DNA from: Laspinema sp. D2d | Lineage (GTDB): Bacteria; Cyanobacteriota; Cyanobacteriia; Cyanobacteriales; Laspinemataceae | Reading direction: 5' to 3' | Length of the DNA: 35,029 nucleotides | Assembly: GCF_025370755.1 (NCBI RefSeq) | Contig: NZ_JAMXFC010000053.1 | Coordinates: 1 to 35,029 of the forward strand | Position numbers and translations under genes: made by a program | The notes under the pieces: model-generated | Told to the model about the DNA's origin: nothing | Database searches by the model: none | What the model saw: only the letters and a program-made list of their open reading frames with translations | In this document: positions 16,079 through 23,319 of the stretch, piece after piece | How the letters are laid out: every line of letters begins with the position of its first letter | How positions within the stretch are numbered: position 1 is the stretch's first letter

Positions 16079-16522
16079 TTAAATCTCTAATTCACTAACC
16101 ACGATAATTTTTAATTCGGTTACTCGCTTCAGTTGCAAATCATTCGTTAAAAATGCCTCACAGCCAGCTACCAAGGCAGTAGCAATTTGTAAGGCATCAA
16201 TTAATGCTAAGTTGTATTTCACGCGGAGTTGGGCTGCTTGATCACCAATTTCAGCCGAAATTTGTACAAAGTTTGTTTTTTCCTGAGTTAAGCAATCGAT
16301 AAAATCAATAACTGCTTGTGTTTGATTCATTCGATAAGCACCCACTAAGCATTCTGCTAGAGTTACAGGTGAAGCGACTACCGTTAGCTGGCCCTCATCC
16401 ACCCGATGAAACACGGCAGACACCTGGTCAAAGAATTGGGGATGGCGTTCCACTAAATAAATGACTGGAGCCGTATCTAAATAAATGCGGCTCACGCTTT
16501 CTAAAGCTGCCTCAATCTTCAT
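16079..16522 (-). CDS. vapC: VapC-type PIN-domain ribonuclease toxin
   Basis: 147 residues of a PIN domain: YLDTAPVIYLVERHP (first catalytic D at 16), the central SPVTLAECL with its glutamate, LALIDALQIATAL with an aspartate, and FLTNDLQLKRV at the end with another. The four acidic positions are intact, so the toxin should be active. The family cuts tRNA or rRNA in the cell. Its ATG lies inside the end of the antitoxin gene (11-bp overlap), the usual TA coupling. Confidence 0.88.
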   Translation of the reverse strand: MKIEAALESVSRIYLDTAPVIYLVERHPQFFDQVSAVFHRVDEGQLTVVASPVTLAECLVGAYRMNQTQAVIDFIDCLTQEKTNFVQISAEIGDQAAQLRVKYNLALIDALQIATALVAGCEAFLTNDLQLKRVTELKIIVVSELEI

Positions 16523-16772
16523 GGTCTATCCTTAACAGGCGATCTCGATGTTCTTGGGATTCCTGTCTCGTGCGCGTCACCCATTCCTGAGCATCTTCTC
16601 CTACCAGAGGATAGGGAGCCGTTCCGGCAAGATCAAGCCACTTTTTCTGAGGCTTTCCCTGGGTCTGTGTTCGGCGTTTCAATTGCTCGGTAGTGTGATT
16701 CAAGACTTCCACTTGTTCCTCTGCGGTCAATTGCTCAATATCTTGTAAGACTTTCTCTAACAATGGACTCAT
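16512..16772 (-). CDS. Antitoxin partner of VapC, DUF2281-like
   Basis: 86 residues from the ATG at 16772. A longer frame starts at 16847, but AGGAGG lies 11 bases before 16772 and the family begins near there (MSPLLEKVLQDIEQLTAEEQ). The N-terminal part is helical and regulatory; the C-terminal region (WVTRTRQESQEHRDRLLRID) is charged and would wrap the toxin. The gene overlaps vapC and precedes it. DUF2281-type proteins paired with PIN toxins are frequent in cyanobacteria; the family assignment is moderate and the TA role is well supported by context. Confidence 0.78.
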   Translation of the reverse strand: MSPLLEKVLQDIEQLTAEEQVEVLNHTTEQLKRRTQTQGKPQKKWLDLAGTAPYPLVGEDAQEWVTRTRQESQEHRDRLLRIDHED

Positions 16773-16866
16773 AGTAGCCCCTACCTCCTGAAATTTTCCC
16801 GAATCGCTGCTTCTAGTTTGGCACTTTTCGACAAACTGCTGTTCCAACGAGACCGGGTAACGACCT

Positions 16867-17063
16867 CCGGCGCTGGTTGTTTCTGTTAACCCGGGGGTAA
16901 GCAGGGTTCTGGCAAGGTAGGCGATCGCCCTAGGGGTTGAAAGAGGTGGTCCTCCCCTGGACTTCTGATTCTTGATTCTTGATTCTTTATTCTTGAATTA
17001 ATGGGAACATACACCCAGCAACGGTTTCCGCTTTATTCCATCTCTTTTAATTTTTGGTCAAGA
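16867..17063. repeat. Duplicated segment of the partition locus (original copy)
   Basis: Counterpart of 15706-15985. It covers the spacer after the partition operon and the last codons of the gene at 17033-17425. This copy is probably the original because it is joined to an intact gene. Confidence 0.7.
16963..16997. repeat. Heptamer array downstream of the partition operon
   Basis: Five consecutive units: TTCTGAT, TCTTGAT twice, TCTTTAT and TCTTGAA. They lie about 35 bp beyond the stop of the small partition gene. Confidence 0.85.
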
Positions 17064-17425
17064 GCCTCAAGAGCCTCCTGCAAGCCCTCAACGGATTCAA
17101 TTTCTGCCCAGTCAACTGGCATTGCTCTAAACAGTTCCAGTGCTGCCTGTACCCAGACTTCTTTGGGAATCTTCTGCCCATGCTTGCGTTTTCCCTGCTT
17201 GAGCAAGTCGTTGAGCCAGTCGTTAATCTCAATGGGCAGCCGCAGGTTCACGGCTTCCCTTTCGGGTTTTTTCAAGAATATTGATTCTTGATTCTTGATT
17301 GTTGAATCTTGATTCTTGATTTCTTCACTCTCCTCTACTGTGTCGGAGGTGGTTTTGCTGAAAATGCCTTGATTGAGGGGGTTGCCGCCCAAAACGGCTC
17401 GTTGCTTTTTCTTACTTACTGCCAT
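17033..17425 (-). CDS. Small DNA-binding partner of ParA (ParB-like, putative)
   Basis: About 130 residues. Residues from EAVNLRLPIEINDWLNDLLK onward, with a helical continuation (EVWVQAALELFRAMPVDWAE), fit a short ribbon-helix-helix or similar DNA-binding fold. The N-terminus is basic (VSKKKQRAV) and the linker reads SEEIKNQDSTIKNQESIF. The ATG at 17425 has GAGGAGG 8 bases upstream within the end of parA and is preferred over a TTG 6 bases earlier. It overlaps parA by 10 bp, the usual operon for a ParA ATPase and its centromere-binding adaptor. The linker is encoded by heptamer repeats (17281-17322), so a DNA-binding site may lie inside its own gene. No recognisable ParB domain; function inferred from context. 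Confidence 0.7.
   Translation of the reverse strand: MAVSKKKQRAVLGGNPLNQGIFSKTTSDTVEESEEIKNQDSTIKNQESIFLKKPEREAVNLRLPIEINDWLNDLLKQGKRKHGQKIPKEVWVQAALELFRAMPVDWAEIESVEGLQEALEALDQKLKEME
17281..17322. repeat. Heptamer array inside the ParA-partner gene
   Basis: Six consecutive units of TTGATTC or close variants, encoding the IKNQDSTIKNQES linker on the minus strand. This is the same 7-bp phase as the flanking arrays. Confidence 0.9.
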
Positions 17426-18177
17426 TGGCAAACCTCCTCTATTAATGCTCGATATGCTTTGGCTCCTGCTCCTTGGGGGTCGTACTCAAATATGGACTGC
17501 CCATGCGAGGGGGCCTCCCGTAGCTTGACGGTTTCAGGGATGACGGTGTTAAACATCTGCTCACCAAAGTGGTCGCCTAAGCATTGAAGGACCTCTTTGC
17601 TGAGGTTGTTGCGTCCATCAAACCGGGTCGCCAAGACGCCTGCAATCCGAATCGGGTGATCCAGGTGTTCTCTGACCAAGGTTAAGGCCCGCTCAATTCC
17701 CTGGATGCCCAGCAACCCCAGATAGCTCATATCTACTGGGATGAGTGCGCCCGAGGCCGCCATGAGCGCATTGATGGAGAAGACGCCAATATTGGGGGGG
17801 CAGTCGATAAGCACCCAGTCATACTGGTCCTGGACGGAAGCTAACACTTTCCGCAGGAGCAGTTCTCGACCGGGGCGGCCTGATATGGGGATTTCTTCTT
17901 CGGCCAGCAGGATGTTGGATGGCACTACGTCCACGCCTTCGGGGGTGGGGATGATGATTTGGGATAGGGGGACTTTATGTTGGAGGGCATCTTTCAACTG
18001 TTTCTCAAGCTGCCATATCGGGATACCCAGGGCGGCTCCTGAGTTGCCTTGGGGGTCGATGTCTACAAGCAGCACTTTGCGATCGCGGAACTGGACGAGT
18101 CCGGCAGCTAGGTTGTAGGCGGTGGTGGATTTGCCGACCCCCCCTTTCATGTTGAATACGGCGAGTTTTTGGGTCAC
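17416..18177 (-). CDS. parA: ParA-family partition ATPase
   Basis: 253 residues of the MinD/ParA class. The deviant Walker A is KGGVGKST at 11-18, the second motif VDIDPQGNSG lies near 38-47, and the Walker B-like LIDCPPNIG is near 125. It lacks the N-terminal HTH of the longer type Ia ParA proteins, so it resembles type Ib or orphan ParA, which rely on a small DNA-binding partner. The partner gene overlaps its end. The start region carries heptamer repeats 43-98 bp upstream (18220-18275), consistent with autoregulation or a centromere there. It should act in plasmid segregation on the nucleoid. Confidence 0.92.
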   Translation of the reverse strand: MTQKLAVFNMKGGVGKSTTAYNLAAGLVQFRDRKVLLVDIDPQGNSGAALGIPIWQLEKQLKDALQHKVPLSQIIIPTPEGVDVVPSNILLAEEEIPISGRPGRELLLRKVLASVQDQYDWVLIDCPPNIGVFSINALMAASGALIPVDMSYLGLLGIQGIERALTLVREHLDHPIRIAGVLATRFDGRNNLSKEVLQCLGDHFGEQMFNTVIPETVKLREAPSHGQSIFEYDPQGAGAKAYRALIEEVCQWQ

Positions 18178-18483
18178 GGTGGTGGTAAGGGATTCAGGGT
18201 GGGAATAGGGAATATAGATTCTTGATTCTTGATTCTTGATTCTTTAATGTAGATTATATATTCTTTAATCAAGAAAGTGGGGGCGCGAGGGTTCGGAAAA
18301 AACTTGGTTGTCTGGGGAGCGTTGGAATAATTGCCGAAACCGCACCCTGGGATTGGCCGTGGCGATAAGGTATCACTTGTCCAAGCCGCTTTTGGATGGG
18401 CAGGTTGTTATCTGGTTCGGTGGCATAAGGGGTAGGGGTGGCGGGGATTGACCAGGCGATCGGCCCAACAAATTCCAGCGCCA
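18178..18483. other. parA upstream region
   Basis: Holds the heptamer array at 18220-18275 and presumably the parA promoter. A minus-strand frame through 18269-18553 overlaps the HNH gene in another frame and is proline-rich; I do not consider it a gene. Confidence 0.5.
18220..18275. repeat. Heptamer array upstream of parA
   Basis: Three TCTTGAT units and one TCTTTAA (18220-18247), then after 14 bases TTCTTTAATCAAGAA (18261-18275), a short inverted repeat made of two opposed half-sites. It lies 43-98 bp before the parA ATG, the position of an operator or centromere. Confidence 0.88.
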
Positions 18484-18771
18484 CTAAAAATCGAAGGATA
18501 GCTGACCAGGCGGGATGTTCGACTGCTTGCGGGTGTGATAGCCCAGGTGACAACTGGTGCAGAGTGCAATCAGATTGTCGGGGCGGTTGTCCTCGGGCAT
18601 CCGGTTATGGTGATGAACGGTCAGAGTGATTTTGGTCCGTTCCGATTTGGTGAGGTGTTTGGTCGGGTCCCCGGGGCGGAGGCACTGGCGGCTACATTTA
18701 GAGCAACGCCATCCGGCTTCTTCTTTGATGGTTAGAGCGATTTGCTGCCAATCTTTGGAGTATCGTGACAT
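18484..18771 (-). CDS. HNH endonuclease
   Basis: 95 residues from the ATG at 18771; a GTG 21 bases upstream is possible but lacks support. The zinc and HNH motifs are visible: CSKCSRQCL, then VHHHNRMPEDNRPDNLIALC and TSCH, giving two CxxC pairs around the histidine-asparagine active site. This compact form is common as a stand-alone nuclease on cyanobacterial plasmids and in mobile elements. Whether it cuts specifically or acts in defence, homing or repair cannot be told. It lies upstream of parA on the same strand, separated by about 300 bp. Confidence 0.8.
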   Translation of the reverse strand: MSRYSKDWQQIALTIKEEAGWRCSKCSRQCLRPGDPTKHLTKSERTKITLTVHHHNRMPEDNRPDNLIALCTSCHLGYHTRKQSNIPPGQLSFDF

Positions 18772-18942
18772 CTTCGATGGTGGGGAAGCCACACGGTTTT
18801 ACCTATTTTATCTGAAGGCTCCATTCTCAGACCGCAGCATAGTGAATGGAGCTATGCCGGAGGCGATCGCCTCCTTCAATCTTGACCCTCCCCGGATCCC
18901 CCAATAAGCACCGGGTTCCAGGCGTTCATCAGCCGCTAACTG

Positions 18943-19191
18943 TCAAAACCGGCACTTATCCAGCAAACATGGACTAGCTGCGATAAGCGCGGAGGCCCGG
19001 GCTGCGCTTACCGCCTCTCCCCGACTGCTGTTCTCCACCAACTCCCAAGCCCCAGGACAACCTCGGTTTCCTACCGGCACAATTTCGGCCAACAACAAGC
19101 GCCACCAATCCGGTGGGAGTAGAGACTATCCTGCCAAGTTACCTCCCGAGGCAGATTCCCAGACCAAAGGACTCGGGTAGATTAGGAACAT
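18943..19191 (-). pseudogene. Conserved ORF interrupted by an in-frame stop (right copy)
   Basis: Inverted counterpart of 5889-6497. From the ATG at 19191 it reads MFLIYPSPLVWESASGGNLA plus G, then TAG at 19128-19126, then SLLPPDWWRLLLAEIVPVGN and WELVENSS, ending at TGA (18945-18943). Both copies share residues on each side of the stop, and the stop is at the same codon though TAG here and TAA there. It is shorter than the left copy and diverges after the ENSS block. Confidence 0.45.
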
Positions 19192-19289
19192 AAGAAAAAC
19201 AAACGCCCGTTAACACAGACCGCGTAGGTCTTTTTAAAAATCGAGATAACAGACAATCCCGCTAGACTAGCTCTGGCGGGATTGTTGCG
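19021..19289 (-). repeat. Right copy of the 270-bp inverted element
   Basis: Reverse-complement match to 5791-6060. The hairpin here has arms CAATCCCGC and GCGGGATTG (19254-19284). Near-identity extends over the leader and the start of the ORF, then fades. Confidence 0.8.
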
Positions 19290-19638
19290 TTGGGGGTCGC
19301 CCGGGATGCTGTGCTGCTGACCCGGTTGGTGAGACTCGCGCAGAAACTGCTATCCCCGAGGAACCCACCCAGAAGCAGCAAAACCTGGAGATGAACCGGG
19401 GCCAGTTTGTCCAGAGGATAAATCTGCCAAGGTTGATTCCTTAGAAAGGATGCAGCATCACTGCTGCTACCGACAGAAGCTCTCTGCTGGGAGGAATCTT
19501 TTTGATTTCCGACCCCGACCCAATTTAGGCAGAAATTAGGATGGGGCGCAATCCTATTCCCAGTGCGCTGCTGGCAAAAAACGGGGCAATTCAGGGGGCC
19601 ATCTGACTAAGCCCATTCCATCTGGCTGAAGGGCTTAG
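19290..19638. other. Intergenic region with a strong hairpin
   Basis: No gene seen. CTGACTAAGCCC (19603-19614) and GGGCTTAGTCAG (19631-19642) form a perfect 12-bp stem with a 16-base loop. It is followed on the plus strand by the A-rich side of the next terminator. It could be part of a small RNA or a protein-binding cruciform. Confidence 0.5.
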
Positions 19639-20016
19639 TCAGAGTGCCATAAAAAAACCCCTCACTGAGGGGGTTTCAATTACTTCACTTTCTCCAGCAA
19701 GCAGTGCCCGGTCCCGGTTGCGCCAGCCTCGGAGAAACACCCGTTGGTCCGGCGCTTCCCTTACGCGAAAATCCCGGAATTCGAGTCGCCATTGAGCGAT
19801 CGCCTTACCGGAGTTGGGTTGCTCACCCCCAGGGGAATCGGTCGCTCCTTCGAGGGCATCGAAGGATTGCTCACCAGCGGAGGCGATCGCCCTGCCTTCT
19901 TCTGGTTGTTCACCGGCGGGGAAATTGATGGGTTTATCACCATCTTCGACGATCGCCTTACCCTCCTGAGGTTGGATCACTGTCGGCCAGAGTGGGCGCA
20001 TCAAGGTTTTCTCCAT
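19639..20016 (-). CDS. Hypothetical repetitive protein, doubtful
   Basis: A 125-residue open frame with four imperfect repeats of the kind GEQPEEGRAIAS, partly created by HIP1 sites translated as AIA. No ribosome binding site is seen, and a strong terminator lies within its last codons (19651-19676), which is unusual for a real gene. No family is recognised. It may be a chance frame over repeated HIP1-containing DNA. Confidence 0.3.
   Translation of the reverse strand: MEKTLMRPLWPTVIQPQEGKAIVEDGDKPINFPAGEQPEEGRAIASAGEQSFDALEGATDSPGGEQPNSGKAIAQWRLEFRDFRVREAPDQRVFLRGWRNRDRALLAGESEVIETPSVRGFFMAL
19651..19676 (-). terminator. Minus-strand intrinsic terminator
   Basis: On the minus strand CCCCCTCA, GT and GAGGGG followed by seven T residues make a strong stem and T-tract. 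It would end transcription coming from the right. Confidence 0.8.
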
Positions 20017-20053
20017 CAGAGGCGATCGCTTTTTTGAAATCTGCCTAGGCGCG

Positions 20054-20218
20054 TTGGGTTACTTATTGGATGAGGAATGTCTGATTTGCTTGCGGGACGG
20101 TGACGAATCCAGGGCCGGTGAATCGGTCGGCTTCTGCCAGCTATGCAAATTGGACATCCCAGTTTGGAACGCACCTGCCACGCTAGAAGCTCATGGATTC
20201 ATCTATTTTTGCATTTAA
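20054..20218 (+). CDS. Possible small CxxC zinc-ribbon protein
   Basis: An open frame without ATG; the best start is TTG at 20054, giving 54 residues. It contains ECLICLRDGDESRAGESVGF then CQLCKLD, two CxxC pairs about 15 residues apart, which is the spacing of a zinc ribbon. The frame stays open upstream to about 19972. No ribosome binding site supports it, and no family is recognised. It could be a fragment of a larger decayed gene. Confidence 0.3.
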   Translation: MGYLLDEECLICLRDGDESRAGESVGFCQLCKLDIPVWNAPATLEAHGFIYFCI

Positions 20219-20363
20219 TACTGCCGCCTAAATTGGGACAATTTTTGGTCGCAGCGCATCATTATTCCTAATACGCCCTGTTTCTATTTGGACATAAATG
20301 AGAGAGGAGTCGCAATTTGGGCAGCGAAACCTGTGAACGAGTGATTTTAGCTGCACTTTTAGC

Positions 20364-20394
20364 CAAAAAAAATCCCCTCAACTAGGAGGGGATG
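20364..20394 (-). terminator. Terminator of the 111-residue gene
   Basis: On the minus strand ATCCCCTCC, a short loop and GAGGGGAT are followed by eight T residues. It lies about 45 bp beyond the stop of the gene at 20438-20773. Confidence 0.85.
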
Positions 20395-20437
20395 GATGAG
20401 ACCTATGCGAAGGGATGGACGAGATTCTCGCTAGAAC

Positions 20438-20773
20438 TCAGAAGCGTTTGCCGATTTTTTGGATTTCCTCGGCATGGAATTGGGCCAGCAACGCCAGAAG
20501 TGCCGTGAATGGGCAAGGAATATTTGAGAAGGTTAGGCCGGGACCCCATTTATCGATACGCGACTCTAAGATGGTCTCGCCGGTTAACTGACTTAAAACT
20601 GCCGCCAAAAATCGGATACACCGCGAACGACGGCCAGACCGAGCATTGAGTTTGTCACCGGGATGACGCAACGGTAAAAATCGGTCACAAAATTCTTCAG
20701 GGCTCATGGTGACCCCGACGGGTTGGGTTGGCTTGTGCAGAGATTGATTGCTCCGGTTGGATATTGCGTACAT
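20438..20773 (-). CDS. Hypothetical 111-residue protein
   Basis: The frame is open to 20986, but the ATG at 20773 has GGAG 8 bases upstream, and the upstream part (rich in S, P and W) looks non-coding, so the shorter start is preferred. The protein has a basic middle (KLNARSGRRSRCIRFLAAVL) and a hydrophobic C-terminal helix (FTALLALLAQFHAEEIQKIG). TMSPEEFCDRFLPLRHPGDK is reminiscent of small cyanobacterial plasmid proteins, but I do not recognise a family. It has its own strong terminator. Function unknown. Confidence 0.6.
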   Translation of the reverse strand: MYAISNRSNQSLHKPTQPVGVTMSPEEFCDRFLPLRHPGDKLNARSGRRSRCIRFLAAVLSQLTGETILESRIDKWGPGLTFSNIPCPFTALLALLAQFHAEEIQKIGKRF

Positions 20774-21297
20774 AGAAAAATCTCCTGATTTGATGGGAAT
20801 GATTAGCGGATATTTTTGGGGGTAGCTTAGGATTAATGACCACCTCCATCCCTCACCGGCAAAACCTTTAGATGGCTTTGGTGTTAGGCAGTTATTGGAG
20901 AGTTGAGAAATTGTTGATGGCTTCTGACTTTTACGTTGGAGGTTGTTGAGTCCAGTTGGACATAAAACACCTCCAAAGGAGACCATTTCCCGACCGCCAA
21001 ACCATCTCGAATCCAGCGACGGGCAAGGCCCAAATAAAATAGCGGGACAAAGTGGCCCTTATCCCGCGCTATAGGTGATCCGATTTTTAGGTGAAGTGCC
21101 TCACCAGGTCTTCTGAGTTCCGGTGAGGCATTTCGGGGTGAATGGTGTTGTTCGTTAGGGTCGGTAAATCAGGGGCCTGGTGTCACTGGGGTGGAGGCGA
21201 TCGCATCGATCTGAGCGACAGTCGAACAGTCTCGAAGTTGAGGTTAGAAATTAGAGATATGCAACTACGAGGGTGAGTAGGACATGAAAAAAAGCAC
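20774..21297. other. Intergenic region with one strong hairpin
   Basis: No gene seen. TGCCTCACC (21097-21105) and GGTGAGGCA (21122-21130) form a perfect 9-bp stem with a 16-base loop, followed by TTTCG, so possibly a weak terminator for either direction. A HIP1-like GCGATCGC lies near 21197. Confidence 0.5.
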
Positions 21298-21696
21298 TCA
21301 TGCGAGGGCCTCCTCAAATGCGGGGGACTGCATTGCCATCTCCCGGACTTTGGCGTTTTCCATGTCTCGCAGTCGGATGGAGGCGAGGGCGGAGGCCCAA
21401 GTACCGAGTCCGATCCACTCTTCTACTGTCATGGAAACTAGCCAAAGGGATTCACCCACTGGGAACCCGTCGAATGGTTCGTTACAACCTTCGAGGTTAG
21501 TCAGCGACATCCCAAAACCACTCATCCCCTCACTCCGACTGGCTTCTAGGGCTGCATACCCGGAAAGGGAGACCAGCCGCAGAGCATCATCCAGGGTAAG
21601 GGATGCGCCGTCTTGGAGGTAGGGATAGAGCTTGTCGGATGCCTGCTGGCAGTAGAAAGACAGGCACTTGGGGACGGAATTTGATAAGTTAGTCAT
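21298..21696 (-). CDS. Hypothetical 132-residue protein
   Basis: The frame starts at a TTG at 21720; the ATG at 21696 (MTNLSNSVPKCLSFYCQQAS) is preferred, though no clear ribosome binding site precedes either. The protein is acidic and probably helical, with SLTLDDALRLVSLSGYAALE and a tryptophan-containing VEEWIGLGTWASALASIRLR. No known family is evident. Codon use and composition are those of a real gene. The candidate structured RNA at 21721-21876 lies directly upstream. Confidence 0.6.
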   Translation of the reverse strand: MTNLSNSVPKCLSFYCQQASDKLYPYLQDGASLTLDDALRLVSLSGYAALEASRSEGMSGFGMSLTNLEGCNEPFDGFPVGESLWLVSMTVEEWIGLGTWASALASIRLRDMENAKVREMAMQSPAFEEALA

Positions 21697-21720
21697 GGTG
21701 ATTTGATTTGAAAAACGCAA

Positions 21721-21876
21721 AACTGAACGTTACGGCCAGGGTGTTGGTAGCACCCCAGCTAGACCGATACGGTCATGAAAATGATTATTCGGTTGTCAAT
21801 GTTCAGTTCGTGGGGGGAGTGATCTCCCCTAAAGGTGGGACCCTGTAGCTTTCGGGCTATGGGGTCTCGTTTTTTT
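21721..21876 (+). ncRNA. Candidate structured RNA with terminator
   Basis: AACTGAAC (21721-21728) can pair with GTTCAGTT (21801-21808), closing a region with two perfect 5-bp hairpins: GGGTG/CACCC (21739-21755) and GACCG/CGGTC (21762-21774). Downstream, GACCC and GGGTC with an inner TAGC/GCTA stem, followed by TCG and seven T residues (21839-21876), read as a plus-strand terminator. No plus-strand coding gene precedes the terminator, which suggests a non-coding transcript. It could also be a leader of the divergent minus-strand gene. Confidence 0.4.
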
Positions 21877-22067
21877 GTGGAATTCCGAGGTGATCTCCGC
21901 AAGATAACTTTGATCAACCGGGTTGCGGGGAGTTTCTGGGGGTACTTTCGGTCCCTTAATGATTACATTTGTAGCAGATATTTTTATGTATGTCAAGATT
22001 TATTTGACATTTATCTTAATTAAGGCGACAATAGACTTGAATCACGCGATAGTGGAGAATAAAGTAG

Positions 22068-22310
22068 ATGATGTCAGCAATAGCTAAAACCTTGATTAGA
22101 TGGCGCTTACGGGAGTTGATGGCTAGGCAAAAGGTCAGCGTGATAGCGATCGCAGGAGCTATGGGGGTCTCCCGTGCTACTGCATCAAAAATCAAAAATG
22201 CAGATCTCATGCCTAGCAACCTTGACCATGACAAACTAAACGCTTTGTGTCGTTACCTGGGAGTCACACCCTCCGATCTTTTGGAGTACGTGCCGGATGA
22301 ATCCGCCTAG
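22068..22310 (+). CDS. XRE (Cro/CI-type) transcriptional regulator
   Basis: 80 residues forming a single HTH domain: LRELMARQKVSVIAIAGAMG, VSRATASKIKNADLMPSNLD, and the closing LNALCRYLGVTPSDLLEYVP typical of the YozG/XRE small-repressor subgroup. GGAG lies about 12 bases upstream of the ATG pair. Such repressors often control plasmid replication or TA functions. The nearest genes are the unknown ORFs and, further right, the primase, so a role in replication control is possible but inferred. Confidence 0.9.
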   Translation: MMSAIAKTLIRWRLRELMARQKVSVIAIAGAMGVSRATASKIKNADLMPSNLDHDKLNALCRYLGVTPSDLLEYVPDESA

Positions 22311-22695
22311 CTAACCTGTGATCGCTTCCGTCGCTGACCCGCGCCAAAAGGTTACTATTCTCCCGATTCGTTGCCCTGATAAATTCAATACACGAGGCTA
22401 TATTATTACCATCAATCAGTAATGTACGGGGGTTACTCAGAGAAAAGAAATAATTTAAGTCATGGAGTGAAATCTATTCGCAGTAAAAGATACAGGAATT
22501 AAATCGAAATAAAATTAACTAAGTTGCTATGAAACAGAAATTAAAGGAATGTTGTTGAAACTAAAGGGTGTAATTAACTCATTGAGTTGGTAAAAAAGAT
22601 GAAACATCCAACTATTCCACTCAAAAAGCACCAGATGGAGACCCGATTCACTCAGATGGACTAAAATTTTCCATAATGAATCCCCAGGGGCGATC
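22311..22695. other. AT-rich spacer
   Basis: No gene, repeat or hairpin of note. The stretch 22380-22600 is distinctly AT-rich compared with its surroundings. Confidence 0.5.
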
Positions 22696-22953
22696 ATGCA
22701 ACTCGACCCATATCGGCTGATTTATGCGAATACAGCCGCGAACCGAGCACCCCTCTGGGCGAAATTCTCCGAAGCTGATCGCGCTCGGTACCTTCTGGCC
22801 CTATTCCGGATGGGGTCCACTCGGGGAATGGGGTCTACTCGGATCGGGTTGAACGGGCTGATGGGGAGTTTGTGGCGAGCGAAAAGCTCAATAAAAACCG
22901 TAAGTTTCACCAGGTCCACCGGGTTTATACGGCAGAGGTTAAAGTTTTTATGA
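22696..22953 (+). CDS. Hypothetical 85-residue protein, doubtful
   Basis: The first 40 residues (MQLDPYRLIYANTAANRAPL, then WAKFSEADRARYLLALFRM) look protein-like. The rest contains a short tandem duplication (MGSTRGMGSTRI) and then turns basic and irregular. No family is recognised and no strong ribosome binding site is seen. It may be the N-terminal remnant of a larger gene. Confidence 0.35.
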   Translation: MQLDPYRLIYANTAANRAPLWAKFSEADRARYLLALFRMGSTRGMGSTRIGLNGLMGSLWRAKSSIKTVSFTRSTGFIRQRLKFL

Positions 22954-23319
22954 GGTTTTAATCCTAATGATTTCTTAATAGGAATCAATTCTCAACCTAA
23001 TAACTGGCAAGGCATACCAACGCCAGCCATCTTGTTCAGGCTATCAGTAGTGAAGCGGTAAAATATAGGTTGGGCTGAACCAAACTAACGGCGAAGCTAT
23101 TAACACCCTTCGCTAATTCAGTGATAGAATCAATCCATACAAAAAAAAGAGGTCCCCTGCGCTTCCGGTTGTTTGCAGCAACCCGCAGAGAACACCCCAC
23201 CAAAAATACCAACAGGTATTAATCTTAATTTCTGAACCTATCTTAACACTAAAAGGTAGCCAGAAATGATTGGGGCAAAATAAAGCGTAGGGGACCCCTT
23301 CCAATACAAAGGAGGCCCC
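22954..23319 (+). promoter_or_regulatory. Leader and control region of the primase gene
   Basis: A 366-base gap with no gene. Within it 23151-23296 is strongly structured (next entry). Further upstream, 23100-23145 is A-rich and could hold the promoter. Confidence 0.5.
23151..23296 (+). promoter_or_regulatory. Structured 5' leader of the primase gene
   Basis: GGTCCCCTGCGC (23151-23162) pairs with GCGTAGGGGACC (23285-23296), 11 of 12 positions, closing about 120 bases. Inside are the hairpins GGTTG/CAACC (23167-23183) and AATACC/GGTATT with loop AACA (23205-23220). The ATG follows 24 bases later with GGAGG at 23311. Long-range closure just before a replication gene suggests translational or attenuation control, possibly by a counter-transcribed RNA. 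Inference from sequence only. Confidence 0.5.

Noticed and set aside
18269-18553. 94-residue minus-strand frame
   Set aside because: It overlaps the HNH gene in another frame, and its proline-rich sequence resembles no protein.
19744-20037. 97-residue plus-strand frame
   Set aside because: It is antisense to another doubtful frame over HIP1-rich DNA, with no ribosome binding site.
23113-23304. 63-residue minus-strand frame in the primase leader
   Set aside because: It coincides with RNA-structure elements and lacks a ribosome binding site; an antisense RNA there is more likely than a protein.
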